Source of the DNA: Hallerella sp963660435
GTDB taxonomy: Bacteria; Fibrobacterota; Fibrobacteria; Fibrobacterales; Fibrobacteraceae
Assembly (NCBI GenBank): GCA_963660435.1
Contig: CAVKYI010000005.1
Coordinates: 58,215 to 122,214, forward strand
Direction: 5' to 3'
Length of the DNA: 64,000 nucleotides
Under the pieces are notes generated by a model. The model was not told the origin of the DNA, ran no database searches, and was given only the letters and a program-made list of their open reading frames with translations. The position numbers were made by a program, and so were the translations under genes. Of the stretch, positions 27,446-35,943 are shown piece after piece; within the stretch, counting starts at the first letter, position 1, and each line of letters opens with the position of its first letter.

Positions 27446-28569
27446 AAGAACTTCTTTATGGCTTTTCCAAGGACATAAGCCAATTTTACAGGAACAGCAT
27501 TACCAATCTGAGCGTACCATGTATTTTGTGCTCCAGTAAAAACATAATCATCAGGAAATGTTTGAATTCGAGCGGCTTCCCTTGGACTCAAACCGCGAGC
27601 TTCCCATGGATGAATATACATATTGCAATCAAATTTCATATGCGAAGTTATCGTTTTACAAATCTGAGACTCATCAAGCTTGAAATACTTATCCTTAAAA
27701 ATATCAATCCGTCTTTTATAGGGCATAATATCCTTTATTGACTCGTGAAGAGAGTTTGCTCCTTGAGGCAATCTTCTATAAATTTCAATATCTCTGCAAT
27801 TATTATAGCGATTTTTGTGGTTATAAAGCACATGTAGTTTTCTTTTTCCATTTATGAAATGATAGAAATCGTTTTGCAGATAACAAAAATCTCTACTAGT
27901 AAATCCAGAAGCCTCACATTCACTATTTTTTAAACCTTTATCTTTCCTTGCTTCCAAATGAGGTAAACCAACCAAAACATCCTTTAAAACAAAAGCAGGA
28001 CGTTTTTGTTTATAAATTTCTTCAAAAATTTTTTTTGGTTCAACTCCTATTCGATTTCCAATAAATATGAGGCGCTCTCTATTTTGTGGAACACCAAAAT
28101 CTTGGGCTTTTAATAAAGCATAATCAAATTGATATTCTTTTCCAAGGAATTCTCTAAAATCCTCTTTAATTTCACCAATTTTATTTGCCATACCCTTCAC
28201 ATTTTCCATTATAAAGAATAAAGGTCGAGAATGGCTTAAAAATGTCAAGTATGCTTTATACAAACCATTTCTTGGATCATCAATAACTCGCTGGCGATTG
28301 GCCATAGAGAAACCTTGGCAAGGAGGACCTCCACAGACTAAAGTGGGATTTATAATAAACTCCTTATAATCATCCAAATGTTTGTTGAGTTCGTTTATAT
28401 CTCCAATATAATACTGCTTTTCAGAAAGATTATGATTTTTCTTATAGGTATTGCAATAAGTATCAACAAGCTCATTGACAAAACATGGTGTAAAACCAGC
28501 CTGTTCTAAGCCGATACTTAACCCGCCACAACCGGCAAACAAATCCACGAATGTAAAATTTCGAGACAT
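27442..28569 (-). CDS. DNA (cytosine-5) methyltransferase, copy B
   Basis: A 375-residue C5-cytosine methyltransferase. Motif I is TFVDLFAGCGGLSIGLEQAG; motif IV is VCGGPPCQGFSMANRQ; motif VI is FIMENVKGM; motif VIII is VPQNRERLIFIGNR; motif X is QIGNAVPVKLAYVLGKAI. It differs clearly from copy A in the target-recognition region, so it is not a recent duplicate. It overlaps copy A by 4 nt and lies 34 nt downstream of the OLD-like gene. Protection of the host from the LlaJI-like nuclease is the likely role. Confidence 0.93.
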   Translation of the reverse strand: MSRNFTFVDLFAGCGGLSIGLEQAGFTPCFVNELVDTYCNTYKKNHNLSEKQYYIGDINELNKHLDDYKEFIINPTLVCGGPPCQGFSMANRQRVIDDPRNGLYKAYLTFLSHSRPLFFIMENVKGMANKIGEIKEDFREFLGKEYQFDYALLKAQDFGVPQNRERLIFIGNRIGVEPKKIFEEIYKQKRPAFVLKDVLVGLPHLEARKDKGLKNSECEASGFTSRDFCYLQNDFYHFINGKRKLHVLYNHKNRYNNCRDIEIYRRLPQGANSLHESIKDIMPYKRRIDIFKDKYFKLDESQICKTITSHMKFDCNMYIHPWEARGLSPREAARIQTFPDDYVFTGAQNTWYAQIGNAVPVKLAYVLGKAIKKFL

Positions 28570-28603
28570 TTTTTACTCTTCAAAATTTAAGGTATAGCAC
28601 AAT

Positions 28604-30400
28604 TTACCCAAAACTCTTCTTTAGCTTTTCACAAAGCTCAACTATTTCTGGATTGTTTCTCGAAATTGCATTACAAAGTATTCTTTGATACGTGCAAATG
28701 TCAGAAACCAGCAATTTTCCACCAAAACTTTCATTCGCCCATTCTACTATCGCTTTTTTATAAGCATCCGTTAATTTTTCATCGACTTTTGTATGGGGTG
28801 ATTTATCTGAGCATTTCCATAAAATTTCCTCGGGAGTCTTTAGCGGCAAAAAATAACAATGCCGATTCAAAAAATCAAGATACTTTTTCTTTTCGTCAAG
28901 CAAGTGATTTTTTTCCTTTCCTGAATCGGAAACGAAACCTAACTTCGACACTTTAACACCGGTAATTTTAATCAAAACATCATCCAATTCATCTTCAGCT
29001 ATACTGCTAGATAAAGGAATCTCTTTTTCTTGATCTCCATCTAAAAACAAGAATGTTTTTTCCGAGTTCAATCGAGAGAGAACAACTGCTTCCTTGTATA
29101 TATCTTTCGCTCCACCAGGATGACAGACCACATCTACCGAAGCAAGAGCTTTCTCATCCACAAATGACAAAGCTCGTTCCACCAAAATCTTTGCAGCTTC
29201 ATTTTCAACAATAATTTTCTTTTTTTCTATATTCGTATGACCAATATACTGGAAAGCAATGTTTGCAGGAATGTTCGGATGAGGAACAAACTTATTCTCA
29301 GGATTCTGATACATCACCACAATAGCTTCGGGAGGCAATTCTTCGACAATCGCCGGACTATGAGTACTGATGACGACCTGCAATCCCTTGTCTCGAGCAT
29401 TTTCAAGAATAAATTTTATAAGCCTTTTTTGAGCACCTGGATGCAATGAAACTTCCGGTTCGTCAAGAAGCAACAAAGTTCCGTTTTGTGCATTAAATAT
29501 CTTGTGAACAAGCTTGGCAACGGCGGATTCTCCACTACCCGCAAACGCTTCAGAGTATTTTCCAGAAAAAGAATCGTCAAAACTCTTCTGTGAAAAATAA
29601 ACGCTAGTTCCCCATTTGCTATAAAAATTGTGTTCTATGATTTTGACGGAACAATATCGTTTATCAAGAATATCCGATAAAATATCAACTTCGCATTTCG
29701 ACAAACAAACTGGAGTTTTAAATTTAATCTGCCCTCTATATCTGTAACTAGAAGTCAATTGTCCCTGCAAAGCTTTGTTTAAATAGCGGGAATAAAAGCG
29801 TATATAGTCTTGCTTTGTCTTAAACTTTCTACCACTAGGAACATCTCCAAAATAGAAATATTTGTCAAATGCCGGTATTTCTGCACGGAAATCGATATAT
29901 TCTATTTTACGTTTCGTTCCTTTCCAACGAGAGCCTACCGCCCCCGGAGTATTGGCAAATTTTTCATCAAAAAGCTTCATCCCATATTTGGCAACAGGGC
30001 GCGATGGTTCCCAGTAATCCGGATTTTCAGAACCATCCTTAAGCTTTTTTTTGATTCGAGTATTAAGAATTTGAACAATATTCTCTGCTTCGGCACTATA
30101 ATAAGAGTACCAAAAACAAGGCCGTTTTCCATCTGGAATCGGATCTACACTTGTAGAAAACCAGCGTTGCGAAAGGGATTTTCCATCCACTACATTTTCT
30201 AAAGCCTGCAAAACAGAACTTTTGCCACAACCATTTTCACCAACCAATACGGTCAAAGGGAACTTAAATTCAATCGAAGCATCCTTTATCAATCCCTTAT
30301 AATAAGGAAAGTGTATATCCGTTATATAATCCTTGAAAGACTGAAATTTATCTTTTCCAGAAAACTTCCCTTGGATAGATTTTATCAATTTATCGTCCAC
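28604..30400 (-). CDS. OLD-like AAA ATPase with TOPRIM-type C-terminus
   Basis: A 598-residue protein. The ABC/SMC-like ATPase half has Walker A TVLVGENGCGKSSVLQALE (about residues 50-68), a signature-like region GSGESAVAKLVHKIF, Walker B TLLLLDEPEVSLHPGAQKRL and the switch VISTHSPAIVEEL. From about residue 390 a TOPRIM/DUF4435-like part follows, with KIIVENEAAKILVERAL and the acidic FLFLDGDQEKE. OLD-family proteins are ATP-regulated nucleases used in phage defence. The start is GTG at 30400, overlapping the copy C methyltransferase stop, with GGGGAA upstream. No UvrD-like helicase is present, so it is not a Gabija pair. Nuclease activity is inferred. Confidence 0.8.
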   Translation of the reverse strand: MDDKLIKSIQGKFSGKDKFQSFKDYITDIHFPYYKGLIKDASIEFKFPLTVLVGENGCGKSSVLQALENVVDGKSLSQRWFSTSVDPIPDGKRPCFWYSYYSAEAENIVQILNTRIKKKLKDGSENPDYWEPSRPVAKYGMKLFDEKFANTPGAVGSRWKGTKRKIEYIDFRAEIPAFDKYFYFGDVPSGRKFKTKQDYIRFYSRYLNKALQGQLTSSYRYRGQIKFKTPVCLSKCEVDILSDILDKRYCSVKIIEHNFYSKWGTSVYFSQKSFDDSFSGKYSEAFAGSGESAVAKLVHKIFNAQNGTLLLLDEPEVSLHPGAQKRLIKFILENARDKGLQVVISTHSPAIVEELPPEAIVVMYQNPENKFVPHPNIPANIAFQYIGHTNIEKKKIIVENEAAKILVERALSFVDEKALASVDVVCHPGGAKDIYKEAVVLSRLNSEKTFLFLDGDQEKEIPLSSSIAEDELDDVLIKITGVKVSKLGFVSDSGKEKNHLLDEKKKYLDFLNRHCYFLPLKTPEEILWKCSDKSPHTKVDEKLTDAYKKAIVEWANESFGGKLLVSDICTYQRILCNAISRNNPEIVELCEKLKKSFG

Positions 30401-31430
30401 AAATCATTTCCCCTATTTTTTGCGCAAAGAGCGGTGGCACCGCATTTCCAATAAGCTTTGCCGCTATAACCAAACTTGAAGTGCAAAACTTATAATCCGC
30501 AGGAAACGTTTGCAATGTTGCACCTTCTCGAATGGAAATCCCCCGATTTTCCTGCGGGTGAGCAAACCGACCATTTGATATGCTGTAAAATTTTGTCGTA
30601 ATTGTTGGTGAGGGTTTATCCCAATACATACGGCCATATACGTCCAAAAATGAATGATCTTTGTCCTTATAGCAAGGTAACTGCAGTTCTGGATCATCTT
30701 TCCAACAAAGACGGGTACCGCCATTTTTTTTTGTCTTTTTCAATCTCTTCAAATTTTTTTCACTAAGATTCATTGTAGAATGAAATTTTTCACTTAAATC
30801 AATAAATCCTGCCGGAATTTTTTTAAAGCCATTTTGAACCCCCAAAACATCACGAACACTGCGTTCCTTTTCAACATGCTTAGGCAAATATAAGTTTCTA
30901 TCTAATCTTGTAGCGATCAATGAAAATCGCCGACGATTTTGCGGAACACCATAATCCTTCATATTGACAACATCTTTTACAATACGAGTATATCCTTTTT
31001 CTTTTAATCTCTGCAAGAACTCGGGAAGCACCGTTTTCTTATTGTCAAGAATACCCGGAACATTTTCAACCAAAACATACCCCGGATTATAGTAATCGAC
31101 AAATTTCCAAAATTTAAGTAAAAGTCCTTTGGATTTTTTCGATTTTTCCTTGGATGAACGAATAAGGCTATAATACTGGCAAGGACTACAACCAACCATA
31201 ATTAGATTATCGTCATTCTTCTGAATACCCATTTCATTTTCGAAATAAGCAGGGTCAAGCTTGTTTATATCTGCATTAATAAACTTTGTTCCAAAATTAT
31301 TTGATTCGTATGTAGCTTTGGCATCATTATCAAAATCAATGCCAGCAACAACATTGATTCCTGCTTGACGAAGACCATAGGTCATTCCACCGCCACCACA
31401 AAAAAAATCTATCGCTTTATATTCCGCCAT
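30390..31430 (-). CDS. DNA (cytosine-5) methyltransferase, copy C
   Basis: A 346-residue C5-cytosine methyltransferase and the first gene of the island. Motif I is KAIDFFCGGGGMTYGLRQAG; motif IV is MVGCSPCQYYSLIRSS with the catalytic cysteine; motif VI is VLVENVPGIL; motif VIII is VPQNRRRFSLIA; motif X is LIGNAVPPLFAQKI. The ATG at 31430 is preceded by AGGA; an upstream TTG is less likely. It overlaps the OLD-like gene by 11 nt, which suggests these two form a unit added upstream of the LlaJI-type set. AT-rich sequence upstream could hold the island promoter but no confident -35/-10 pair was found. Confidence 0.92.
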   Translation of the reverse strand: MAEYKAIDFFCGGGGMTYGLRQAGINVVAGIDFDNDAKATYESNNFGTKFINADINKLDPAYFENEMGIQKNDDNLIMVGCSPCQYYSLIRSSKEKSKKSKGLLLKFWKFVDYYNPGYVLVENVPGILDNKKTVLPEFLQRLKEKGYTRIVKDVVNMKDYGVPQNRRRFSLIATRLDRNLYLPKHVEKERSVRDVLGVQNGFKKIPAGFIDLSEKFHSTMNLSEKNLKRLKKTKKNGGTRLCWKDDPELQLPCYKDKDHSFLDVYGRMYWDKPSPTITTKFYSISNGRFAHPQENRGISIREGATLQTFPADYKFCTSSLVIAAKLIGNAVPPLFAQKIGEMICGR

Positions 31431-31525
31431 AATCAATCCTAAATCCAATATAGATTTTTTCTAAATATTTGTTTTCAAATTTTCGATAAATTGCCTTTAA
31501 CAAGCAAGTTTTCAACTATCCCCTC

Positions 31526-31557
31526 AAAAAAAATTCCCCGAGAAAAATCCCGGGGAA
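31526..31557 (-). terminator. Rho-independent terminator after the DUF3078-like gene
   Basis: On the minus strand the hairpin TTCCCCG...CGGGGAA is followed by eight T. It starts 23 nt after the stop at 31580 and separates the gene from the defence island. Confidence 0.85.
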
Positions 31558-31579
31558 AATTCAAACATCTAAGGTTAAG

Positions 31580-32437
31580 CTAGAACCAGCGCCACGTAAT
31601 GCCGAGAGTCACGGCATCGCGATACTGCGTGTCCTCATCGACATCCTTGTCGTAGGCGAGGTCCACTCCCACGCTCAGAACGATCAGCGGAGCGATCGTC
31701 ACGTCGAGCTTGTTTTCCCACTTGCCGTCGATCTCGTCCACGCCCTTGAAGTTCACAAAGGCCCAGAGACGCGTCTTGAACGAGGCAAGCGAAGAAAAGC
31801 CCACCTTGTATTCGGTCACGCTTTCGAGACCCGGCTCGTCCTTGAACTTTTCGAACTTTTTCGTGTCCTTGTCGTCCGCCCAGCCGTAACCGTCCGAGAA
31901 GGTCATGCGGTTCGCAAAGGCGATTCCCTGGCGGAAGTTGTCGTTCGGCGCGTAGGCGATACCGGCCATCTGGGTAAAGTATCCCGGGTCCATGAAGCAC
32001 GAAACCGGCGTTCTCGTGGAATCGGTATAGGTGTAGCTCTTCGAGAACTGCGATTCGAAGCGCAGCCCGACATAGGGTTCAAACGGCTTGAAGTCGTTTT
32101 CCATCACGGTCGTTTCGATGAAGATCTTGTCGCTCGACTTGCGAGTGCCCGACCCCTTGCGATAAGTTTGTCCCCATTCGAGGTTCACGACGTTTCGCCA
32201 GTCGATATGCGAAAAATGCCCGATGACGTCGGCGTCGTACTTGAGAATCCAGACGTTCGTGTTGACCCCGTCCGAACCGTTGTTCCAGTTGCTGTAATGC
32301 TGGCGCGTGTATTGGAGAGACGCGAGAACATCGGCATTCCAGTTCGAAGGGAGCGCATCCGAGAACATGCCGTCCGCGGCAAGGGACGCCGAGGACAGGA
32401 GGGAAATGGCAAGAGCGAAAATGGATATCTGTTTCAT
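31580..32437 (-). CDS. DUF3078-like outer-membrane beta protein
   Basis: A 285-residue secreted protein with signal peptide MKQISIFALAISLLSSASLAADG. The mature chain has alternating hydrophobic strands and ends in an aromatic residue (VTLGITWRWF), as outer-membrane beta-barrel proteins do. The segment LQYTRQHYSNWNNGSDGVNTN resembles the DUF3078 family of Bacteroidota/Fibrobacterota, whose function is unknown. It is monocistronic with a strong terminator. Barrel topology is inferred from strand pattern only. Confidence 0.75.
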   Translation of the reverse strand: MKQISIFALAISLLSSASLAADGMFSDALPSNWNADVLASLQYTRQHYSNWNNGSDGVNTNVWILKYDADVIGHFSHIDWRNVVNLEWGQTYRKGSGTRKSSDKIFIETTVMENDFKPFEPYVGLRFESQFSKSYTYTDSTRTPVSCFMDPGYFTQMAGIAYAPNDNFRQGIAFANRMTFSDGYGWADDKDTKKFEKFKDEPGLESVTEYKVGFSSLASFKTRLWAFVNFKGVDEIDGKWENKLDVTIAPLIVLSVGVDLAYDKDVDEDTQYRDAVTLGITWRWF

Positions 32438-32452
32438 AAGCGGAAAGTTAGC

Positions 32453-33574
32453 TTACTCGGGAAAAATCGTAAAGCCCAAATTTTCGATACTGTGACGAAA
32501 TGCAAACTGCGATGGCGAAAGCGGCACGCAGTAAGCGACAGGTTCGCGCCTTTCGGGATATTCGTTGCGAAGTTTTTCGAAATCGGAAGGATTTTCCTTC
32601 AGTTTTCGGGAATCCGACTCGATGTCGTAGGTTTCGAGAATGATTTCGCGGGAAATTTCTTCGAAATCCCCGGATGGGGAAACGCTTGCGGAAAGATTCG
32701 AGGGAAGTTCCACGCAAAAGTCCTTGATGCGCTCCAAGTCAAAGAAGCGGGCGAAGGCTTGCACGATTTGCGTCGTCGCGTTCGCCTTTCCGTCCCGGCT
32801 GTAGCCCGCGATATGCGGGGTTCCGAAGTCCACAAGCCGCAAGAGTTCCGGGTCGATGCGAGGCTCGTTTTCCCAGACGTCGAGAACGGCGGCTTCCAGG
32901 CGCCTTTCTTTCAGAGCGGCCTTCAAGGCGTTTCCGCTAGCGACATCTCCCCGCGAAGCGTTCAAGAACCAGGCTCCCGGGCGCATCTTCGCGAAAAAGG
33001 TCTCATCCGCCAGACGATACGTCGGGTATTTTCCCGATCTTTCGAGCGGCACGTGGAGCGTCACGATATCCGAAGCGGCAAGAAGCTCGTCCTCGGAAAC
33101 AAATCTTTCCGTTCCTTCCCTTTCTGCCCGCGGCGGATCGCACAGAAGGACTTTCATGCCCAGGGCATTCGCCACCCGCAGGACTTCCCCGCCGACATGT
33201 CCCACGCCGACGATTCCGAGCGTCTTTTCGGAAAGCGGCTCCGCAAATTTTCTGGAAAGCTTCAAGAGCGCGGAGGCGACATACTGCGCGACGCTCGCCG
33301 CGTTGCACCCCGGAGCGCTTGCAAGGAAAATTTTCCTGGAATCGAGATACGCCTTGTCCAAGTGATCCGTCCCGATGGTCGCCGTCGCGACGAACTTCAC
33401 CCGGGAACCTTCGAGAAGGCTTGAATCCACGCGGGTCCGCGTACGGACAAGCAGCGCATCGGCATCCTTTACGTCATCCGGACGGATTTCCGCGCCAGGC
33501 ATGTAGCGAACATTCGCAAAAGGTTCCAGAACGCCCTTTAGGTAAGGAATGGCACGGTCCGCGACGACGAGCAT
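32453..33574 (-). CDS. pdxB: 4-phosphoerythronate dehydrogenase
   Basis: A 373-residue NAD-dependent 2-hydroxyacid dehydrogenase of the PdxB type, which makes 2-oxo-3-hydroxy-4-phosphobutanoate in pyridoxal phosphate synthesis. Seen are the start MLVVADRAIPYLKGVL, substrate strand LLVRTRTRVD, TATIGTDHLD, the Rossmann motif GIVGVGHVGGEVLRVA, catalytic arginine in FLNASRGDV, glutamate in DVWENEPRID and histidine in FGTPHIAGYS. The C-terminal dimerisation domain typical of PdxB is present. The ATG shares a base with the ffh stop, so the pair is coupled. Confidence 0.9.
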   Translation of the reverse strand: MLVVADRAIPYLKGVLEPFANVRYMPGAEIRPDDVKDADALLVRTRTRVDSSLLEGSRVKFVATATIGTDHLDKAYLDSRKIFLASAPGCNAASVAQYVASALLKLSRKFAEPLSEKTLGIVGVGHVGGEVLRVANALGMKVLLCDPPRAEREGTERFVSEDELLAASDIVTLHVPLERSGKYPTYRLADETFFAKMRPGAWFLNASRGDVASGNALKAALKERRLEAAVLDVWENEPRIDPELLRLVDFGTPHIAGYSRDGKANATTQIVQAFARFFDLERIKDFCVELPSNLSASVSPSGDFEEISREIILETYDIESDSRKLKENPSDFEKLRNEYPERREPVAYCVPLSPSQFAFRHSIENLGFTIFPE

Positions 33575-34935
33575 CAGCGCTTCTTTTTCTTCTTTTTGGG
33601 CGGCGTGTAGTTCGAACCGATCGGTGCGCCGCCGTTCTGCTTTTTCGCGAACGATCCGATTTTCCGAAACATCGCCTTCATGTCCTCGAACTGGCGGAGA
33701 ACCTGGTTTACGCGGGGGACGTCCGTTCCCGAACCCTTGGCAATCCGGGTCTTGCGACAGCCGTTGATGATGTCGGGGTGCCTGCGTTCCTTGGCGGTCA
33801 TCGAGCTCAGGACCGCTTCGACATAGACCATTTCCTTTTCGTTTATCTTGTCGAGCGGGAGCTTGTTCAGGCCCGGGATGAGCCCGAGAATGTCCTTGAT
33901 GCGACCGAGCTTCTTGATAGTGCGAAGCTGCCGCAGAAAATCGTCAAGGTCAAACGTATTGTTCAGAATCTTTTTCTTCAGATCCTTCGCATCGCGTTCG
34001 TCGATAACCGACTGAGCCTTTTCGACAAGGCTTACCACGTCGCCCATGCCGAGGATTCGGCTAGCCATGCGATCCGGATGGAAAAGGTCGATTTCGTTCG
34101 GCTTTTCGCCCACGCCGATAAAGCAGATGGGAACGCCCGTAATCTTTTTTATCGAAAGCGCCGCGCCACCGCGAGCGTCGCCGTCCATTTTCGAAAGACA
34201 GACTCCCGTGAAGTTCAGCCGGTTGAAGAATGTCTCCGCGACATTCACCGCTTCCTGGCCGATCATCGCGTCGGCGACAAAGAGAATCTCTTCGGGCTTC
34301 ACCGCGTCGCGCGCCTGTTCGAGTTCCTGCATCAGCTTTTCGTCTATCTGCAAGCGACCCGCCGTATCGTAGATGACGACATCGAAACCGTTCTGTTCCG
34401 CGTATTCGCGCCCATGTCGAATGATTTCGACCGGATTCCCTTCGCCCTCGTCGAACACCGGAATTCCGATGGACTTTCCAAGAACCTGCAACTGCTTGAT
34501 TGCCGCCGGGCGATAGACGTCCGCCGCGACGAGAAGCGGCTTCTTCTTGCGCTTGCTCCGCAGATAGAGGGAAATCTTCGCGGCAAAGGTCGTCTTGCCG
34601 GATCCCTGGAGACCGACCATCATGATGCCGACGGGAGGCTTCCCCGAAAGAGCGAGTTCCTTCGTTTCGCCGCCCATCACTTCGACCAGTTCGTCGTGAA
34701 TTATCTTGACAATCTGCTGACCGGGCGTCACCGACGAGAGAACTTCCTTTCCCATCGCCTTTTCCTTCACCGCCTTCACGAAGTCGCGCGTGACGTTAAA
34801 GCTTACGTCCGCTTCGAGAAATGCCCGGCGAACTTCGCGAAGCGAATCCGCAACGTTTTCCTCGGTCAGGGTTCCTTGTCCACGCAGATTCTTAAGCGTT
34901 GACTCCAGAGATTCTGTCAATTGCGAAAACATCAT
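33574..34935 (-). CDS. ffh: Signal recognition particle GTPase Ffh
   Basis: A 453-residue SRP54 protein that binds SRP RNA and signal sequences for co-translational membrane targeting. Visible are the N domain (MFSQLTESLESTLKNLRGQG), the G domain with VGLQGSGKTTFAAKIS, VAADVYRPAAIKQL, VIYDTAGRLQID, LSKMDGDARGGAALSI and GVGEKPNEIDLF, and an M domain with methionine-containing helices. The tail KKKKKKR is basic. The next gene, pdxB, starts on its last base. A second ATG is 3 nt downstream of the first. Confidence 0.95.
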   Translation of the reverse strand: MMFSQLTESLESTLKNLRGQGTLTEENVADSLREVRRAFLEADVSFNVTRDFVKAVKEKAMGKEVLSSVTPGQQIVKIIHDELVEVMGGETKELALSGKPPVGIMMVGLQGSGKTTFAAKISLYLRSKRKKKPLLVAADVYRPAAIKQLQVLGKSIGIPVFDEGEGNPVEIIRHGREYAEQNGFDVVIYDTAGRLQIDEKLMQELEQARDAVKPEEILFVADAMIGQEAVNVAETFFNRLNFTGVCLSKMDGDARGGAALSIKKITGVPICFIGVGEKPNEIDLFHPDRMASRILGMGDVVSLVEKAQSVIDERDAKDLKKKILNNTFDLDDFLRQLRTIKKLGRIKDILGLIPGLNKLPLDKINEKEMVYVEAVLSSMTAKERRHPDIINGCRKTRIAKGSGTDVPRVNQVLRQFEDMKAMFRKIGSFAKKQNGGAPIGSNYTPPKKKKKKR

Positions 34936-34962
34936 AATGCGAAAATATAGAAATCGGCGAGG

Positions 34963-35943
34963 TCAAGAATTGGAAGAGCCTTTCATCTCCCGTTCCATCT
35001 TCAGCCGCACGATCATTTCGTTATAGAGATCCTTGAGACAGTCCTCTATCGTTATCAGGGGCTTCCAGCCCAAGGCGAAAATTTTGGACGGATCGCCGAC
35101 GAGGAGCGGAATGTCAAGCAAGCGTTCCTTCGACGGGTCGAAGCAGAAATCGACATCGACTCCCGCGATATCGACCAGGTATTCGGTCAGCTCCCGGAAC
35201 GTATAGGATTTTCCCGAACAGATGTTATAGACTTCCCCGGGGTTTCCGGCCTGCAAAACCTGGATAAGACCGCGCGCCACGTCGCGCACGTCGAGAACGT
35301 CCCGGCTTATGTCCAGGCTCCCGGAATAGATGATGGGTTCCGCGCCGTACTTCGTGATCTTCACCAGCTGGCTTGCTATCGACGGAATCGCGAAGCGGCG
35401 GCTGTGATGCGGTCCGGTAAAATGGAACGGACGAATCGTCACGATGTGCATTCCGTAAGCGTTCGCGAACTGGTTGCCCAGAAGTTCCATGCAAGCCTTG
35501 GACGTGGCGTACGATGTCAGCGGGTTTGGCGGGTCCGATTCCTTGTGGAGCGTGGTGAGGAGCGTTCCGCTCGCGCGACCGTAGATTTCGCTCGAACTGA
35601 GCAGGAGAATCTTCGCTTCGGGAACTATCTGGCGGGCCGCTTCGAGCAGGTTCTGCGTCCCGAGCAGGTTCGTGCTGAGCGTTTCGTAGGGCTTCTTGTA
35701 CGAAAGCCCGACGCTCGACTGGCTCGCCAAGTGAAAGATGGCCCGGGGAGCGGCATCCTTCACCACGGAAAGAACGTCCTTGAAATCCAGGAGGTTTCCC
35801 GTGCGATAGACCACGTCGGAAATCTTTTGCCACGGCTGCGGCTGTTCGTCGCTAAAGCTGAAAAGGCTTTCGCCGTTCCGCGTCACGGTCGCAAGGATGT
35901 GAAACCCGAGAGCGCCCGTTCCGCCCGTCACGAGAATACTCAT
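34963..35943 (-). CDS. NAD(P)-dependent nucleotide-sugar epimerase/reductase
   Basis: A 326-residue extended short-chain dehydrogenase. It has cofactor loop MSILVTGGTGALGFHIL, FHLASQSSVGLSY, the catalytic serine in LLSSSEIYG, and the YxxxK pair in SYATSKACMELL, then IRPFHFTGPHHS and SRDVLDVRDVARGL. The pattern resembles GDP-4-keto-6-deoxymannose reductase (Rmd) and related UDP-sugar epimerases. It is the end of the aro run and its ATG overlaps the aroKB stop. A link to surface sugars is likely, the exact reaction is not settled. Confidence 0.8.
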   Translation of the reverse strand: MSILVTGGTGALGFHILATVTRNGESLFSFSDEQPQPWQKISDVVYRTGNLLDFKDVLSVVKDAAPRAIFHLASQSSVGLSYKKPYETLSTNLLGTQNLLEAARQIVPEAKILLLSSSEIYGRASGTLLTTLHKESDPPNPLTSYATSKACMELLGNQFANAYGMHIVTIRPFHFTGPHHSRRFAIPSIASQLVKITKYGAEPIIYSGSLDISRDVLDVRDVARGLIQVLQAGNPGEVYNICSGKSYTFRELTEYLVDIAGVDVDFCFDPSKERLLDIPLLVGDPSKIFALGWKPLITIEDCLKDLYNEMIVRLKMEREMKGSSNS

